A stretch of DNA of 63,082 nt from UBA685 sp002299005 (GTDB lineage: Bacteria; Pseudomonadota; Alphaproteobacteria; Puniceispirillales; Puniceispirillaceae), in the NCBI GenBank assembly GCA_963966775.1, contig CAXAAH010000006.1, positions 1 to 63,082 of the forward strand. The letters run 5' to 3'. The position numbers were made by a program, and so were the translations under genes. Position 1 is the stretch's first letter; every line of letters starts with the position of its first letter. Under the pieces are notes generated by a model. That model had not been told where the DNA came from. It saw nothing but the letters and a program-made list of their open reading frames with translations, and made no database searches. Below are positions 8,856-16,962 of this stretch, one piece after another.

Positions 8856-9640
8856 CCAGTTGGCCAAGATCCACCCAATGCTTGCGATAATTCACGTGCC
8901 ACGCGTGAGACCTTGCCGCCAATTTGCGTCATCGAGGCTTGGCTAACACGCACAGATGGGCCTGAGATTGAAATCGCGCCAATGACGGCTGAATTATTAT
9001 CAAAGATTGGCGAGCCAACACAACGCAGGCCAGGCGCATGCTCTTCATCATCAAACGCAAAATACTGAGATTGCACCTTCGCGACATCTTCCCACAATGT
9101 TTTTGTGGTGACATGGCTTTTGGCTGTCATCTGGACGACGCCTTGATAATTAATCAGACGCTCAGCCTCAGGGCGACCCATAAAGGCAAGGCAGGCTTTG
9201 CCAACCGCTGAACATGACCATGGCGCTTTAACGCCCGGCTTTGCCAGCGCGCGCATCATCTGCGGCGATTCAACCTGCGCCAGATAGACCAGATCATCAT
9301 CTTCCATAAGCGCTAGATTGGCTGTCTCGCCTGTATCTTGCATCAAAATGCGCAAGTAAGGCCGCGCCATAAAGCACACATCTCTTGCCCGCATATAAGA
9401 GGCGCCGACATTAAATGCCTGCACACCCACCAGCCAGCGGCTATCTTCAAAGCGCACAAACCGTTCAAGCTGCAAGGTGGTAAGCAGACGATGCGCTGTT
9501 GACGGCGCAAGACCAACCGAGCGTGCAAGCTCTGATAGCGTCATGCCATTTGGCTCTTCTGATAATCGTGATAGCAGACGAAGGGCTCTTGACACAGATT
9601 GCGTGTGACCGCTTCGTTTTTCTAGAATATCATCTGGCAT
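8852..9640 (-). CDS. IclR family transcriptional regulator
   Basis: N-terminal winged helix-turn-helix (SVSRALRLLSRLSE through LSELARSVGLAPSTAHRLL), then the IclR effector-binding domain containing LVYLAQVESPQ, the CSAVGKACLAF stretch and AISISGPSVRV. The longest open frame extends to a TTG at 9709. I chose ATG at 9640 because AAGG lies 10 nt upstream and the HTH begins about 15 residues later. The gene ends inside the convergent chaC end (4-bp overlap). A 3-hydroxyisobutyrate dehydrogenase-like gene lies beyond the tRNA and is a possible but unproven target. The ligand is unknown. Confidence 0.93.
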   Translation of the reverse strand: MPDDILEKRSGHTQSVSRALRLLSRLSEEPNGMTLSELARSVGLAPSTAHRLLTTLQLERFVRFEDSRWLVGVQAFNVGASYMRARDVCFMARPYLRILMQDTGETANLALMEDDDLVYLAQVESPQMMRALAKPGVKAPWSCSAVGKACLAFMGRPEAERLINYQGVVQMTAKSHVTTKTLWEDVAKVQSQYFAFDDEEHAPGLRCVGSPIFDNNSAVIGAISISGPSVRVSQASMTQIGGKVSRVARELSQALGGSWPTG

Positions 9641-9801
9641 TAACAAACGACCTTTATCGTTAAAGCCAGCCCCACCACGCACCATGCGCCCGATTTCTGC
9701 GCAATACAAGCAAAGATTCGGAATTGCGGCAAATTGCCCCGATTAGCCCCTTGCAATCTAAATTGATATCACTTATGTTCGCGGCAAGTCACAAGGCTTA
9801 T

Positions 9802-9888
9802 GCGGCTGTGGCGGAACTGGTAGACGCGACGGATTCAAAATCCGTTTCTGGTGACAGAGTGGGGGTTCGATTCCCTTCAGCCGCACCA
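9802..9888 (+). tRNA. tRNA-Leu (anticodon CAA)
   Basis: The acceptor stem GCGGCTG (9802-9808) pairs with CAGCCGC (9878-9884). Discriminator A and an encoded CCA (9886-9888) follow. The anticodon arm ACGGA-TTCAAAA-TCCGT gives anticodon CAA, which reads UUG. A long variable arm (class II) and the GGTTCGATTCC T-loop are present. Length including CCA is 87 nt. Confidence 0.97.
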
Positions 9889-10022
9889 TCCCTCTTATCC
9901 TCAAGAGGTTGATGAGATTTGATTTTCAAAAAAATTCTTACCCAATAGGCACAAAGCTGTTTAACGCTAAGGCTTAAACCGTGATAGCCTGCATCTATTG
10001 ATAAAATGCGAGGGTAGATAAG

Positions 10023-10886
10023 ATGAAAATCGGCTTTATTGGTCTTGGTAATATGGGTCTGCCAATGGCAGAAGCGCTGGCGCAGGCTGGCCATGATGTG
10101 ACAGGCTTTGATGTCACCCCGCCTGCGTCTGTCTCGTTTGATATCGCCAAAAGCGCGGTTGCCGCTGTGCAAGATTGTGACATCGTCCTCACCATGTTGA
10201 CCACCAGCTCTGTTGTCACCAAAGTCATAACGGATATCATCGCGCATATGCCAAAAGGCGCGCTGTTAATTGATTGTTCCACCATTGATGTTGCAACGGC
10301 GCGCGCGTGTCATGATTTATGCGCCCGCCATGATATTGCCCATCTAGACGCGCCTGTCTCTGGCGGTATTGCGGCCGCGGCGGCTGGCACATTGACCTTT
10401 ATGGTTGGCGGCAAGCCGGCCTCTTTTGAGACAGCCAAACCTGCGCTTGCCATAATGGGCGCGAAATTGGTTCATTGCGGCGAGAGCGGCGCAGGGCAAG
10501 CGGCGAAGATTTGCAATAATATGATTTTGGGCATCACGATGATCGGCACGTGTGAGGCTTTTGCTCTCGCAGACAGGCTAGGGCTTGACCGTGACAGCCT
10601 CTATGAGGTGGTATCAGGCGCCTCTGGCCAGAGCTGGTCACTCACAAGCTATTGTCCAGCGCCAAATGTTGGACCGCAAAGCCCGGCAGATAATGATTAT
10701 AAGCCCGGCTTTTCTGCCGATCTCATGCTCAAAGATTTGCGGCTCTCACAAATTGCCGCTGAGACAACTGGCACAGAAACCCAGATGGGCGCCCTTGCAA
10801 CAGAATTATATCGCCGCTTTGTAGAAGAAGGTGATGGGAGTGGCCAAGATTTCTCAGCTATGTTAAAGCGTCTGACATCTGTCTAA
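10023..10886 (+). CDS. 3-hydroxyisobutyrate dehydrogenase family oxidoreductase
   Basis: NAD(P)-dependent beta-hydroxyacid dehydrogenase. The Rossmann motif GLGNMG is at residues 7-12, the substrate-binding signature DAPVSGG near 110-116, and the catalytic lysine region GQAAKICNN near 158-166. The 287 aa length is typical. The likely substrate is 3-hydroxyisobutyrate of valine degradation, but related members act on tartronate semialdehyde or succinic semialdehyde, and no mmsA or other valine gene is adjacent to decide. The start is supported by GAGGGTAG upstream of the ATG. The gene follows tRNA-Leu. Confidence 0.9.
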   Translation: MKIGFIGLGNMGLPMAEALAQAGHDVTGFDVTPPASVSFDIAKSAVAAVQDCDIVLTMLTTSSVVTKVITDIIAHMPKGALLIDCSTIDVATARACHDLCARHDIAHLDAPVSGGIAAAAAGTLTFMVGGKPASFETAKPALAIMGAKLVHCGESGAGQAAKICNNMILGITMIGTCEAFALADRLGLDRDSLYEVVSGASGQSWSLTSYCPAPNVGPQSPADNDYKPGFSADLMLKDLRLSQIAAETTGTETQMGALATELYRRFVEEGDGSGQDFSAMLKRLTSV

Positions 10887-10910
10887 AATAATGAGTGAAA
10901 TAGTTCCATA

Positions 10911-11480
10911 ATGCAGTGGTTTAAACAACGCTACCATCAGGCTCTCAAAGCGGCTGGCACAGCCTATGCGCGTCTGTTCTTATATGTCTTTTCCTTTTTT
11001 GAATCGATTATCATCCCTATCCCCACAGATCCGCTCTTGATGGCTTGCACCCATGCAAAGCCTGATATGTGGCGCAAGATTGCGCTTTATTGTGCGCTTG
11101 CCTCTGTCGCAGGTGGCGGTGTTGGCTGGTATCTTGGCGCTTTTTCCGCTGATTATGTGATGGCACTTGTCGATGCCCTGCCGCATGCGGTGATGAACGA
11201 AGAAAAATTCGCCGCAGTCGCAGAGGGCTTCACCAAATTAGGCTTGCCGCTTGTGCTTATTGGCGCTTTCACGCCTCTGCCTTTTAAGGTGATTGCGATA
11301 TCGGCCGGCCTATTTGGCTATCCGCTATTATCTTTTATCATCATTGCGACAATTGGCCGTATCGGACGCTTCTTGCTTGTTGGCGCGATGGTTCGCTATC
11401 ATAAGAACAGCCGCCTATTAACCGCTTTAATCACAGGCGCGCTATGTCTTGTCTTACTTGGCTTTTGGATGACTGCTTAA
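10911..11480 (+). CDS. YqaA/DedA (VTT domain) membrane protein
   Basis: A 189 aa polytopic inner-membrane protein of the VTT/SNARE-associated family. The conserved features are the PIPTDPLLMA re-entrant segment near residues 37-46, GGGVGWYLG, and FTPLPFKVIAISAG followed by the GRIGRF arginines. DedA-type proteins are implicated in lipid carrier recycling, envelope integrity and proton-motive-force-linked transport, but the exact role of YqaA is unknown. Its stop overlaps the dsbB start by one base (TAATG), so the two are probably translationally coupled. Confidence 0.88.
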   Translation: MQWFKQRYHQALKAAGTAYARLFLYVFSFFESIIIPIPTDPLLMACTHAKPDMWRKIALYCALASVAGGGVGWYLGAFSADYVMALVDALPHAVMNEEKFAAVAEGFTKLGLPLVLIGAFTPLPFKVIAISAGLFGYPLLSFIIIATIGRIGRFLLVGAMVRYHKNSRLLTALITGALCLVLLGFWMTA

Positions 11481-12031
11481 TGACGCCCCAAAAAGTGACG
11501 CCCCATAAAATGATGCCGGCAAATTGGCTAGACCTTATTTATAAGGACAATAACCCCATCATGATTGCGGGGGCAATTTCGGCAAGCGTGCTTACAGCCG
11601 CCTTGTTGTTTGAACATGTCGGCGGGCTTGTGCCTTGTAAATTATGCTTAACACAGCGCATGCCTCATTATGGCATCATCGGTCTTACGATATTCTCGCT
11701 TATGGCACCCTCACTTCGAAGGGCGCATCAAAAAACATGGCGTCCTGTTGGCGCGCTTTTGGCCGCGACAACCGCTGGTATTGGTCTGCAACATGTCGGG
11801 GTTGAACAAGGCTGGTGGCAAGGCCCGCAAGGATGCAGCTCTAATCTTGGTAGCACCAACAGCCTGTCTGACCTCACTGATAATTTGCTGTCTATGCCTG
11901 TTGTCCGCTGTGACGAAGTGGCATGGTCCTTTTTGTCAATTTCTATGGCAGGATGGAATTTCATAATCAGCTTGGCGCTTGCGATATTTCTTATCAGCGC
12001 TAGTTTTAAACTATATCGCGCCTCATCATAA
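11480..12031 (+). CDS. dsbB: Disulfide bond formation protein B (DsbB family)
   Basis: Inner-membrane quinone reductase that reoxidises periplasmic DsbA by passing electrons to ubiquinone. Four membrane segments are visible. The first redox pair is CKLC near residues 53-56, followed by TQRMPHY (the usual QR motif). The second periplasmic pair is formed by GCSS near 118 and VVRCDE near 144. Starting at 11480 gives 183 aa and a TAATG junction with the preceding gene; a longer frame from 11444 would overlap it heavily. The N-terminus has an unusual short repeat (TPQK, TPHK). The ubiquinone biosynthesis gene coq7 follows. Confidence 0.93.
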   Translation: MTPQKVTPHKMMPANWLDLIYKDNNPIMIAGAISASVLTAALLFEHVGGLVPCKLCLTQRMPHYGIIGLTIFSLMAPSLRRAHQKTWRPVGALLAATTAGIGLQHVGVEQGWWQGPQGCSSNLGSTNSLSDLTDNLLSMPVVRCDEVAWSFLSISMAGWNFIISLALAIFLISASFKLYRASS

Positions 12032-12068
12032 AAGAGGCGAGAAAAAAAGACGTTACAGAGAGAAGACC

Positions 12069-12602
12069 ATGTCACAAAAACCAGTTGATAAAGCACGCCT
12101 AGCTGAATTTTTACGTGTCAATCATGCCGGTGAGCGCGCCGCCCAAACCATCTATAAGGGCCAGCTTGCGATGCTAAAAGGCCATGAGCATGAAGCTGAG
12201 ATCCAGCATATGATGGAACAGGAAATTGAACATCTTGAGACCTTTGATAGGCTTTTGAATGATTATAAGGTGCGCCCATCTGCCCTTGACCCTTTATGGG
12301 GCATGGCTGGTTTCGCGCTTGGTGCTGTGACAGCCGCGATGGGGCCAAAGGCGGCGATGGCCTGCACAATCGCGGTTGAGGAAGTGATAGGTGAGCATTA
12401 TCACAAGCAGGTCGAAGCCTTGCATGCCGCTGACCAAGAACCTGAGTTAAAGGAAACGCTTGCCCGTTTTCGTGATGAAGAATTAGAGCATCGTGATATC
12501 GCCAGAGACAATAAGGGCGAGGAAGCGGCAGGTTATGAGATTTTGCGCCGCGTCATCCAAACAGGGTGCCGCACCGCGATTAAAGTCGCTGAGAAAATCT
12601 AG
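12069..12602 (+). CDS. coq7: 5-demethoxyubiquinone hydroxylase, Coq7 family
   Basis: Membrane-associated diiron monooxygenase catalysing a late ring hydroxylation in ubiquinone synthesis. The 177 aa ferritin-like fold shows the ligand helices: NHAGERAAQTIY, EQEIEHLETF, EEVIGEHYHKQ and RDEELEHRDIA, supplying the glutamates and the two ExxH motifs. I chose ATG 12069 because a GAGAGAAG purine run precedes it and because the family begins just before the first ligand; the frame extends upstream into dsbB. Being next to dsbB, whose product uses ubiquinone, is functionally coherent. Confidence 0.95.
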   Translation: MSQKPVDKARLAEFLRVNHAGERAAQTIYKGQLAMLKGHEHEAEIQHMMEQEIEHLETFDRLLNDYKVRPSALDPLWGMAGFALGAVTAAMGPKAAMACTIAVEEVIGEHYHKQVEALHAADQEPELKETLARFRDEELEHRDIARDNKGEEAAGYEILRRVIQTGCRTAIKVAEKI

Positions 12603-12626
12603 CCTCATTTGGCAAGGTTTGCCCTC

Positions 12627-13214
12627 CTATTGCAGGACGAGTTCTTTGTCGCTTTTATCCTGCATTAATTCAGAATCCCAATAGAGATAATCACGCCAGC
12701 TATGATGCAAATAGTTCGGCGGGAAATGGCGGCCATTTTCTTGCAATTGCCAGACAGATGGCTCTTGCGGCTTTTGAATGGGATGCATGCCGCAATCAGA
12801 GGCAAGCTTTGCGCCTTTGCGCAAATTGCATTTTCCGCACGCCGCCACAACATTAAACCAATTGGTGCGCCCGCCTCTTGCACGCGGGATTACATGGTCA
12901 AATGTTAACTCAGAGGCCGGCAATCTGACGCCGCAATATTGGCAAGAAAACCGATCGCGCAAAAACACATTAAAACGCGTGAAGGCCGGATTACGGCTTT
13001 GCGGCACATAATCTTTGAGCGCTATCACAGAGGGCAATTTGAAACTTGCCGAAGGGCTATGCACTTCCTGATCATATTCAGAGATTATTGAAACACGGTC
13101 CAAAAACACAGCCTTAATGCTGTCCTGCCAAGACCATAGAGACAAAGGATAATAGCTTAGCGGCCGAAAATCGGCATTGAGCACTAAAGCGGGCGGTAAC
13201 ATGCCAGCATTCAT
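12627..13214 (-). CDS. HNH endonuclease family protein
   Basis: Small nuclease of about 195 aa. The HNH beta-beta-alpha-metal core is complete: CQYCG near residue 92, FDHVIPRARGG near 104-115, the Asn of WFNVVAAC, and GKCNLRKG. The two CxxC pairs would hold a structural zinc. The N-terminus (ALVLNADFRPLSYYPLSLW) is the extension of the chromosomal HNH family common in alphaproteobacteria, whose function is not established. I chose ATG 13214, which has GGAG eight bases upstream, over the longer frame to 13265. Confidence 0.9.
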   Translation of the reverse strand: MNAGMLPPALVLNADFRPLSYYPLSLWSWQDSIKAVFLDRVSIISEYDQEVHSPSASFKLPSVIALKDYVPQSRNPAFTRFNVFLRDRFSCQYCGVRLPASELTFDHVIPRARGGRTNWFNVVAACGKCNLRKGAKLASDCGMHPIQKPQEPSVWQLQENGRHFPPNYLHHSWRDYLYWDSELMQDKSDKELVLQ

Positions 13215-13354
13215 CTTGGGGACTCCTCTGGTGTCATTCACTATCAATAGTGAAACACGAGACAAAGCCTATAGCAACCACTTATCCCAAGATGTAGAAA
13301 ATCTTAACATTAGTGACACAATATGTTGTGGTAGCCCAAGATATTGGGGAGATA

Positions 13355-14035
13355 TTAATCGTGCGATGTGACCATATGACAGAATTGGCCCAGCGCCTCT
13401 AGCACCGCCATATCAATCCCATGACCTAGCCCCTCTCTTGAGAGAAAATCGACATGATGGCCGACCTCTTCTAATGAGGCTTGTGCTTCACGGCTTGCGG
13501 CAAAGGGCACGACTTCATCTTTTGTGCCATGGGCGAGCAGGATATGGTGCGGGCCATCTTCTGGCATCTGCGCCTCATCTACCAGCGCGCCAGACAGGCT
13601 GGCAAAACCTGCGGCCTGAAGCTGGCCTTGATTGGCGAGATGCAAACTCATCATCCCGCCTTGCGAGAAACCACCCACGATCACATCTTGTGGCACCAGA
13701 CCTAATTCGCGGCAGGCCTCATCTATCGCCGCTTCTATCAGATAGCCTGTCTCAGTCATCTCTGCCACAGCCTCTTCAGGGCGTTGGAAAAATCTCTCTG
13801 TCAGCTCAAACCATTGGCGGCCCATCGGATTGGCCGTGCAAGGGGACGGCGCATGCGGACACCAAACAGCCAGATCAGGCATCATTTGTTGCAAAGGTGC
13901 GCCCAAATCAGCCAAGTCGCGCCCATCCGCGCCCCATCCATGAAGCAAAATTAACAAGCGTGCTGGCATCGCGCCCTCTTCTTGTTCAAACACCATTGGC
14001 CCCTCAAGGGTTGCGTATTGCGTGTGCGTTTGCAT
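13355..14035 (-). CDS. Alpha/beta hydrolase, phospholipase/carboxylesterase family
   Basis: A 226 aa serine esterase of the bacterial carboxylesterase / acyl-protein thioesterase-like family (YpfH type). The oxyanion region LLILLHGWGADGRDL lies near residues 28-42. The nucleophile serine is in GFSQGG near 121-126, the aspartate in HGTKDEVVP near 170, and the histidine in GLGHGID near 201. Substrate is unknown. It lies alone between the HNH gene and the divergent gluQ. Confidence 0.9.
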   Translation of the reverse strand: MQTHTQYATLEGPMVFEQEEGAMPARLLILLHGWGADGRDLADLGAPLQQMMPDLAVWCPHAPSPCTANPMGRQWFELTERFFQRPEEAVAEMTETGYLIEAAIDEACRELGLVPQDVIVGGFSQGGMMSLHLANQGQLQAAGFASLSGALVDEAQMPEDGPHHILLAHGTKDEVVPFAASREAQASLEEVGHHVDFLSREGLGHGIDMAVLEALGQFCHMVTSHD

Positions 14036-14186
14036 ATCTGACCTCTTTTACTCACATGGATTTGCCACCTGTCACTTTCGCGCAGATGCCTGAATTGCTT
14101 GCTTACTAGCATAGGGCGGGCTATGGATGAAACAATAATTCCCACCTGTTTTGCCCATCGGTTTCAATTTTAACAAGGTTGTCAGA

Positions 14187-15005
14187 ATGACAAATCACCA
14201 TGTCAGATTTGCCCCAAGCCCGACAGGGGATTTGCACCTTGGTCATGCTTATTCGGCGCTCTATAGCTGGCATGCGGCCAAGCAAAATGCTGGTTTTTTT
14301 CAATTGCGCATTGACGATCTTGATCACACCAGATGCAAAGATGTCTTTTGCCAACGCCAAATAGATGATTTGCATTGGCTCGGCCTATCATGGGACAGAC
14401 CGCCTCTTTATCAATCAGCGCGCCTTCACCGGTACCGCTCAGCCCTAGAATTCCTGCAACAGCAAGATCTCGTCTATCCCTGCCTGCTTTCACGCAAAGA
14501 AGTGGATGAGATCCTATCAGCCCCGCAAGAGAGCGCCTCATTGCGTGGTGCGCTAACAAAAGATGATGAACAGGCGCGTATTGCCAAGGGCACCGTGCCT
14601 GCTTGGCGTCTTGATATCGGCAAGATAAAGCAAATGACGCCGGCCCTTTATTGGTTTGATGCGCAAAAAGGCCGCCAGCAAGTTGATATGGACAGCCTGC
14701 GCGATAGCATCATCGCGCGCCGTGATATTGGCGCCTCTTATGATCTCTCTGTGGTGCTTGATGATTATGATAGCGGCATCAGCCTTGTCACAAGAGGCGC
14801 GGATTTATTCGCCCAAACGAGCCTTCATCGCCTTTTGCAACAATTGTTATCCCTGCCATCGCCGCTCTATGACCATCACGCGCTTATTCGTGATGAGGAT
14901 GGCAAAAGACTTGCCAAAAGAGATGATGCGAAAAGCCTCACAATCTATCGCGAAAATGGCGCGACGCTTGAGGATATCAAGGCACTGCTGCCGCCTCTTT
15001 CATAG
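14187..15005 (+). CDS. gluQ: Glutamyl-Q tRNA(Asp) synthetase
   Basis: Truncated GluRS paralogue that attaches glutamate to the queuosine in the anticodon of tRNA-Asp. The catalytic domain begins RFAPSPTGDLHLGH, and the KMSKS-equivalent loop is RLAKRDDA near residue 245. At 272 aa it lacks the anticodon-binding domain, which separates it from true GluRS. The usual CxC zinc ligands after VYP are reduced to one cysteine (YPCLLSR), so a zinc site is probably missing. ATG 14187 is chosen with AAGG about 10 bases upstream and because the family starts just before RFAPSPTG. Confidence 0.93.
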   Translation: MTNHHVRFAPSPTGDLHLGHAYSALYSWHAAKQNAGFFQLRIDDLDHTRCKDVFCQRQIDDLHWLGLSWDRPPLYQSARLHRYRSALEFLQQQDLVYPCLLSRKEVDEILSAPQESASLRGALTKDDEQARIAKGTVPAWRLDIGKIKQMTPALYWFDAQKGRQQVDMDSLRDSIIARRDIGASYDLSVVLDDYDSGISLVTRGADLFAQTSLHRLLQQLLSLPSPLYDHHALIRDEDGKRLAKRDDAKSLTIYRENGATLEDIKALLPPLS

Positions 15006-15030
15006 CGTTTAAAAAAAGTTGCTTTTTTTG

Positions 15031-15059
15031 TTGACACTTATTGTGAATTCATGTATGTA
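15031..15059 (+). promoter_or_regulatory. Candidate sigma70 promoter for a small RNA
   Basis: TTGACA at 15031-15036, a 17-bp spacer, then TATGTA at 15054-15059. The -35 is perfect; the -10 matches at only the first three positions. It points into a 67-bp stretch without an open frame that ends in a strong terminator. Confidence 0.45.
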
Positions 15060-15065
15060 TCGCGC

Positions 15066-15132
15066 TGCACAATTTATTTTTTGTGTTTCCTCCCTATACT
15101 CGGTCGTGAGTTTTTCTCACGACCTTTTTTTT
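15066..15132 (+). ncRNA. Putative small RNA with anti-Shine-Dalgarno motif
   Basis: A self-contained transcription unit is predicted between the gluQ 3' end and panC. A promoter lies at 15031-15059 and a strong intrinsic terminator at 15102-15132, so the transcript would be about 67 nt. The single-stranded 5' part contains CCUCCC (15089-15094), complementary to ribosome binding sites. CCUCC-bearing small RNAs are known from alphaproteobacteria. No open frame with a ribosome site is present. The 5' end is inferred from the promoter. Confidence 0.42.
15102..15132 (+). terminator. Intrinsic terminator downstream of gluQ / candidate sRNA
   Basis: Perfect 9-bp stem GGTCGTGAG (15102-15110) / CTCACGACC (15116-15124) with a TTTTT loop, followed by eight T (15125-15132). 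It is oriented for plus-strand transcription. Confidence 0.9.
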
Positions 15133-15159
15133 GCCTGAGTCCTGTACTTTTTCTATAAT
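15131..15159 (+). promoter_or_regulatory. Candidate sigma70 promoter reading toward the panC 3' end
   Basis: TTGCCT at 15131-15136, 17-bp spacer, then a perfect TATAAT at 15154-15159. It starts at the end of the preceding terminator and points at the 3' end of the opposite-strand panC, with no plus-strand gene downstream. If active it would make a short RNA antisense to panC. Confidence 0.4.
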
Positions 15160-15204
15160 GAGAACAGACTGTTTCTGAATTGGAAACAATAAATAGCGGC
15201 GCGT

Positions 15205-16080
15205 TTATTGTGCAATGCACAAATTCGCAAGAGAGTCATTATCAATGAGCCGCGTCTTACCAAGCCATAATGCCACCATCAGCCGCGACTGTTCGGTGGG
15301 CACGCTCACGGGCAATAGGCTTTGCGGATCATGGAACGCAAAATAATCAATCTTGCCAAAACCAGCTGCCTGCAACCGTCTCTGCGCCTCATCACATGCC
15401 TCATCACATGCCTTACCAGCCGCCTGCCCGTTGCGCGCGGCCAGCGCACAGCGGCGCATTTCCTCATATAGCTTGGGAGCAAGGCCGCGTTCATCTGCTG
15501 AGAGATAGCTATTGCGCGAGGACAGCGCCAACCCATCTGGCGCACGCTTCGTCGCCACAGATTCAATCGCGATCGGCAGGGCAAAATCATGCACCATTTG
15601 GCGAATAACCGCTAATTGCTGAAAATCCTTTTCGCCAAAAAAAGCGCAATCTGCGGGCACAGCTTGGAACAGGCGAAAGACAACTGTTGCCACACCTGAA
15701 AAAAAGTGCGGACGATGCACCCCTTCCAATGGCAAGGCCGCCCCTTCAGGCGTAATCATGGTCGCATGGCCCGGCTGATAGAGTGTTTGTGGCGCAAAAA
15801 TATGCACCTTATCACCCCAGGCAGACAAAGCCGCCACATCTTGGTCCATTGTGCGTGGATAGGCGTCCAAATCCTCATGAGCGGCAAATTGCGTCGGGTT
15901 CACATAGATAGAGACCACCACCTTATCATGATGCGCCAACGCCGCCTCGACCAGCGATAAATGCCCGTCATGAAGGCCGCCCATCGTCGGCACAAGCGCC
16001 ACACGCAACGAGGCTTCGCGCCAGCTTGTGACCGCGCCTATCATCTCATCTATTTGGTGAAAGCTTTGAATCATCGCCAA
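15205..16080 (-). CDS. panC: Pantothenate synthetase
   Basis: Joins pantoate and beta-alanine using ATP, the last step of pantothenate (vitamin B5, CoA precursor) synthesis. The HIGH-like motif LHDGH is at residues 36-40. The pantoate/ATP site shows FFGEKDFQQL and the KMSKS-like region LALSSRNSYLS. Length 291 aa is normal. It lies 7 bp downstream of panB, so both are one unit. Within the C-terminal third ACDE is duplicated by a 12-bp tandem repeat (15387-15410). Confidence 0.97.
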   Translation of the reverse strand: MAMIQSFHQIDEMIGAVTSWREASLRVALVPTMGGLHDGHLSLVEAALAHHDKVVVSIYVNPTQFAAHEDLDAYPRTMDQDVAALSAWGDKVHIFAPQTLYQPGHATMITPEGAALPLEGVHRPHFFSGVATVVFRLFQAVPADCAFFGEKDFQQLAVIRQMVHDFALPIAIESVATKRAPDGLALSSRNSYLSADERGLAPKLYEEMRRCALAARNGQAAGKACDEACDEAQRRLQAAGFGKIDYFAFHDPQSLLPVSVPTEQSRLMVALWLGKTRLIDNDSLANLCIAQ

Positions 16081-16087
16081 AGCCTCA

Positions 16088-16897
16088 TTATCGCTTCATA
16101 AAACATTCTTTATCAGCCGGAAAATCACCCGCGATGACATCACGGCGATAGGCCGCCACAGCCTCATCTATTGAGCTGGAAATCTCGGTATATTTTCGCA
16201 CGAATTTAGGCGTGAATTTATCATACATGCCAATCAAATCATCGGTAACCAATATCTGTCCATGACAGGCCGGCGATGCGCCAATGCCGATAACAGGCAC
16301 AGACGCCGCCTCAGCCAGTTTGCGCGCCACTTCCTCGACCACACATTCTATGACAATCGTAAAGCACCCTGCCTCTTCTAAGGCTTTGAGATCTCGCATA
16401 AGCTGTTCTTCTTCAAGAGAATCACGGCCTGTAACACGGAACTCATCAGGGCTGGTCACTTGTTGCGGCAGCAACCCAATATGCCCCATAACAGGGATCC
16501 CAGATGCGACAATCGCCGCCACATGAGGGGCCAGCGCCTCGCCGCCCTCAAGCTTTACCGCATCAGCGCCTGTCTGTATCATAATCTGGTGCGCATTATC
16601 GACCGCCAAATTAGCCGAGCCCTCATAGGTGCCAGCTGGCATATCAACAACCGTCAGCGCCTGCTTAGTCGCACGGCGCACAGCCTTGCCGTGGCGGATC
16701 ATCATCTCTAATGTCGCTGTGTTTGTGGTATCCTCGCCATAGACGACCATTGCCACAGAATCACCGACCAACAGCAAGTCACAATGCGCATCAAGACGCC
16801 CCGCCATAGAGGCCGTATAGGCCGTCAGACACACAATTTTCCGCGCATCTTTTAACGCCATTAGCGCGTCAATTTTTGGGTTATTATCTGTTAGCAC
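16088..16897 (-). CDS. panB: 3-methyl-2-oxobutanoate hydroxymethyltransferase
   Basis: First committed step of pantothenate synthesis: methylene-THF-dependent hydroxymethylation of ketoisovalerate to ketopantoate. The 269 aa TIM-barrel protein shows the metal-binding VGDSVAMVVYG near residues 44-54, VKLEGG near 115 and the GHIGLLPQ segment. It precedes panC by 7 bp. No panE or panD is present in the window. Confidence 0.97.
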   Translation of the reverse strand: MLTDNNPKIDALMALKDARKIVCLTAYTASMAGRLDAHCDLLLVGDSVAMVVYGEDTTNTATLEMMIRHGKAVRRATKQALTVVDMPAGTYEGSANLAVDNAHQIMIQTGADAVKLEGGEALAPHVAAIVASGIPVMGHIGLLPQQVTSPDEFRVTGRDSLEEEQLMRDLKALEEAGCFTIVIECVVEEVARKLAEAASVPVIGIGASPACHGQILVTDDLIGMYDKFTPKFVRKYTEISSSIDEAVAAYRRDVIAGDFPADKECFMKR

Positions 16898-16962
16898 AAG
16901 CGCTCCTTAAAATGAGCATGGCGGAAACGATCAAATGCGCCTTTATGTGAAAAAGCACGCGG

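Noticed and set aside
9724..10285. Open frames across tRNA-Leu and opposite the 3-hydroxyisobutyrate dehydrogenase-like gene
   Set aside because: They overlap a clear tRNA or a strongly supported gene on the other strand and lack ribosome sites.
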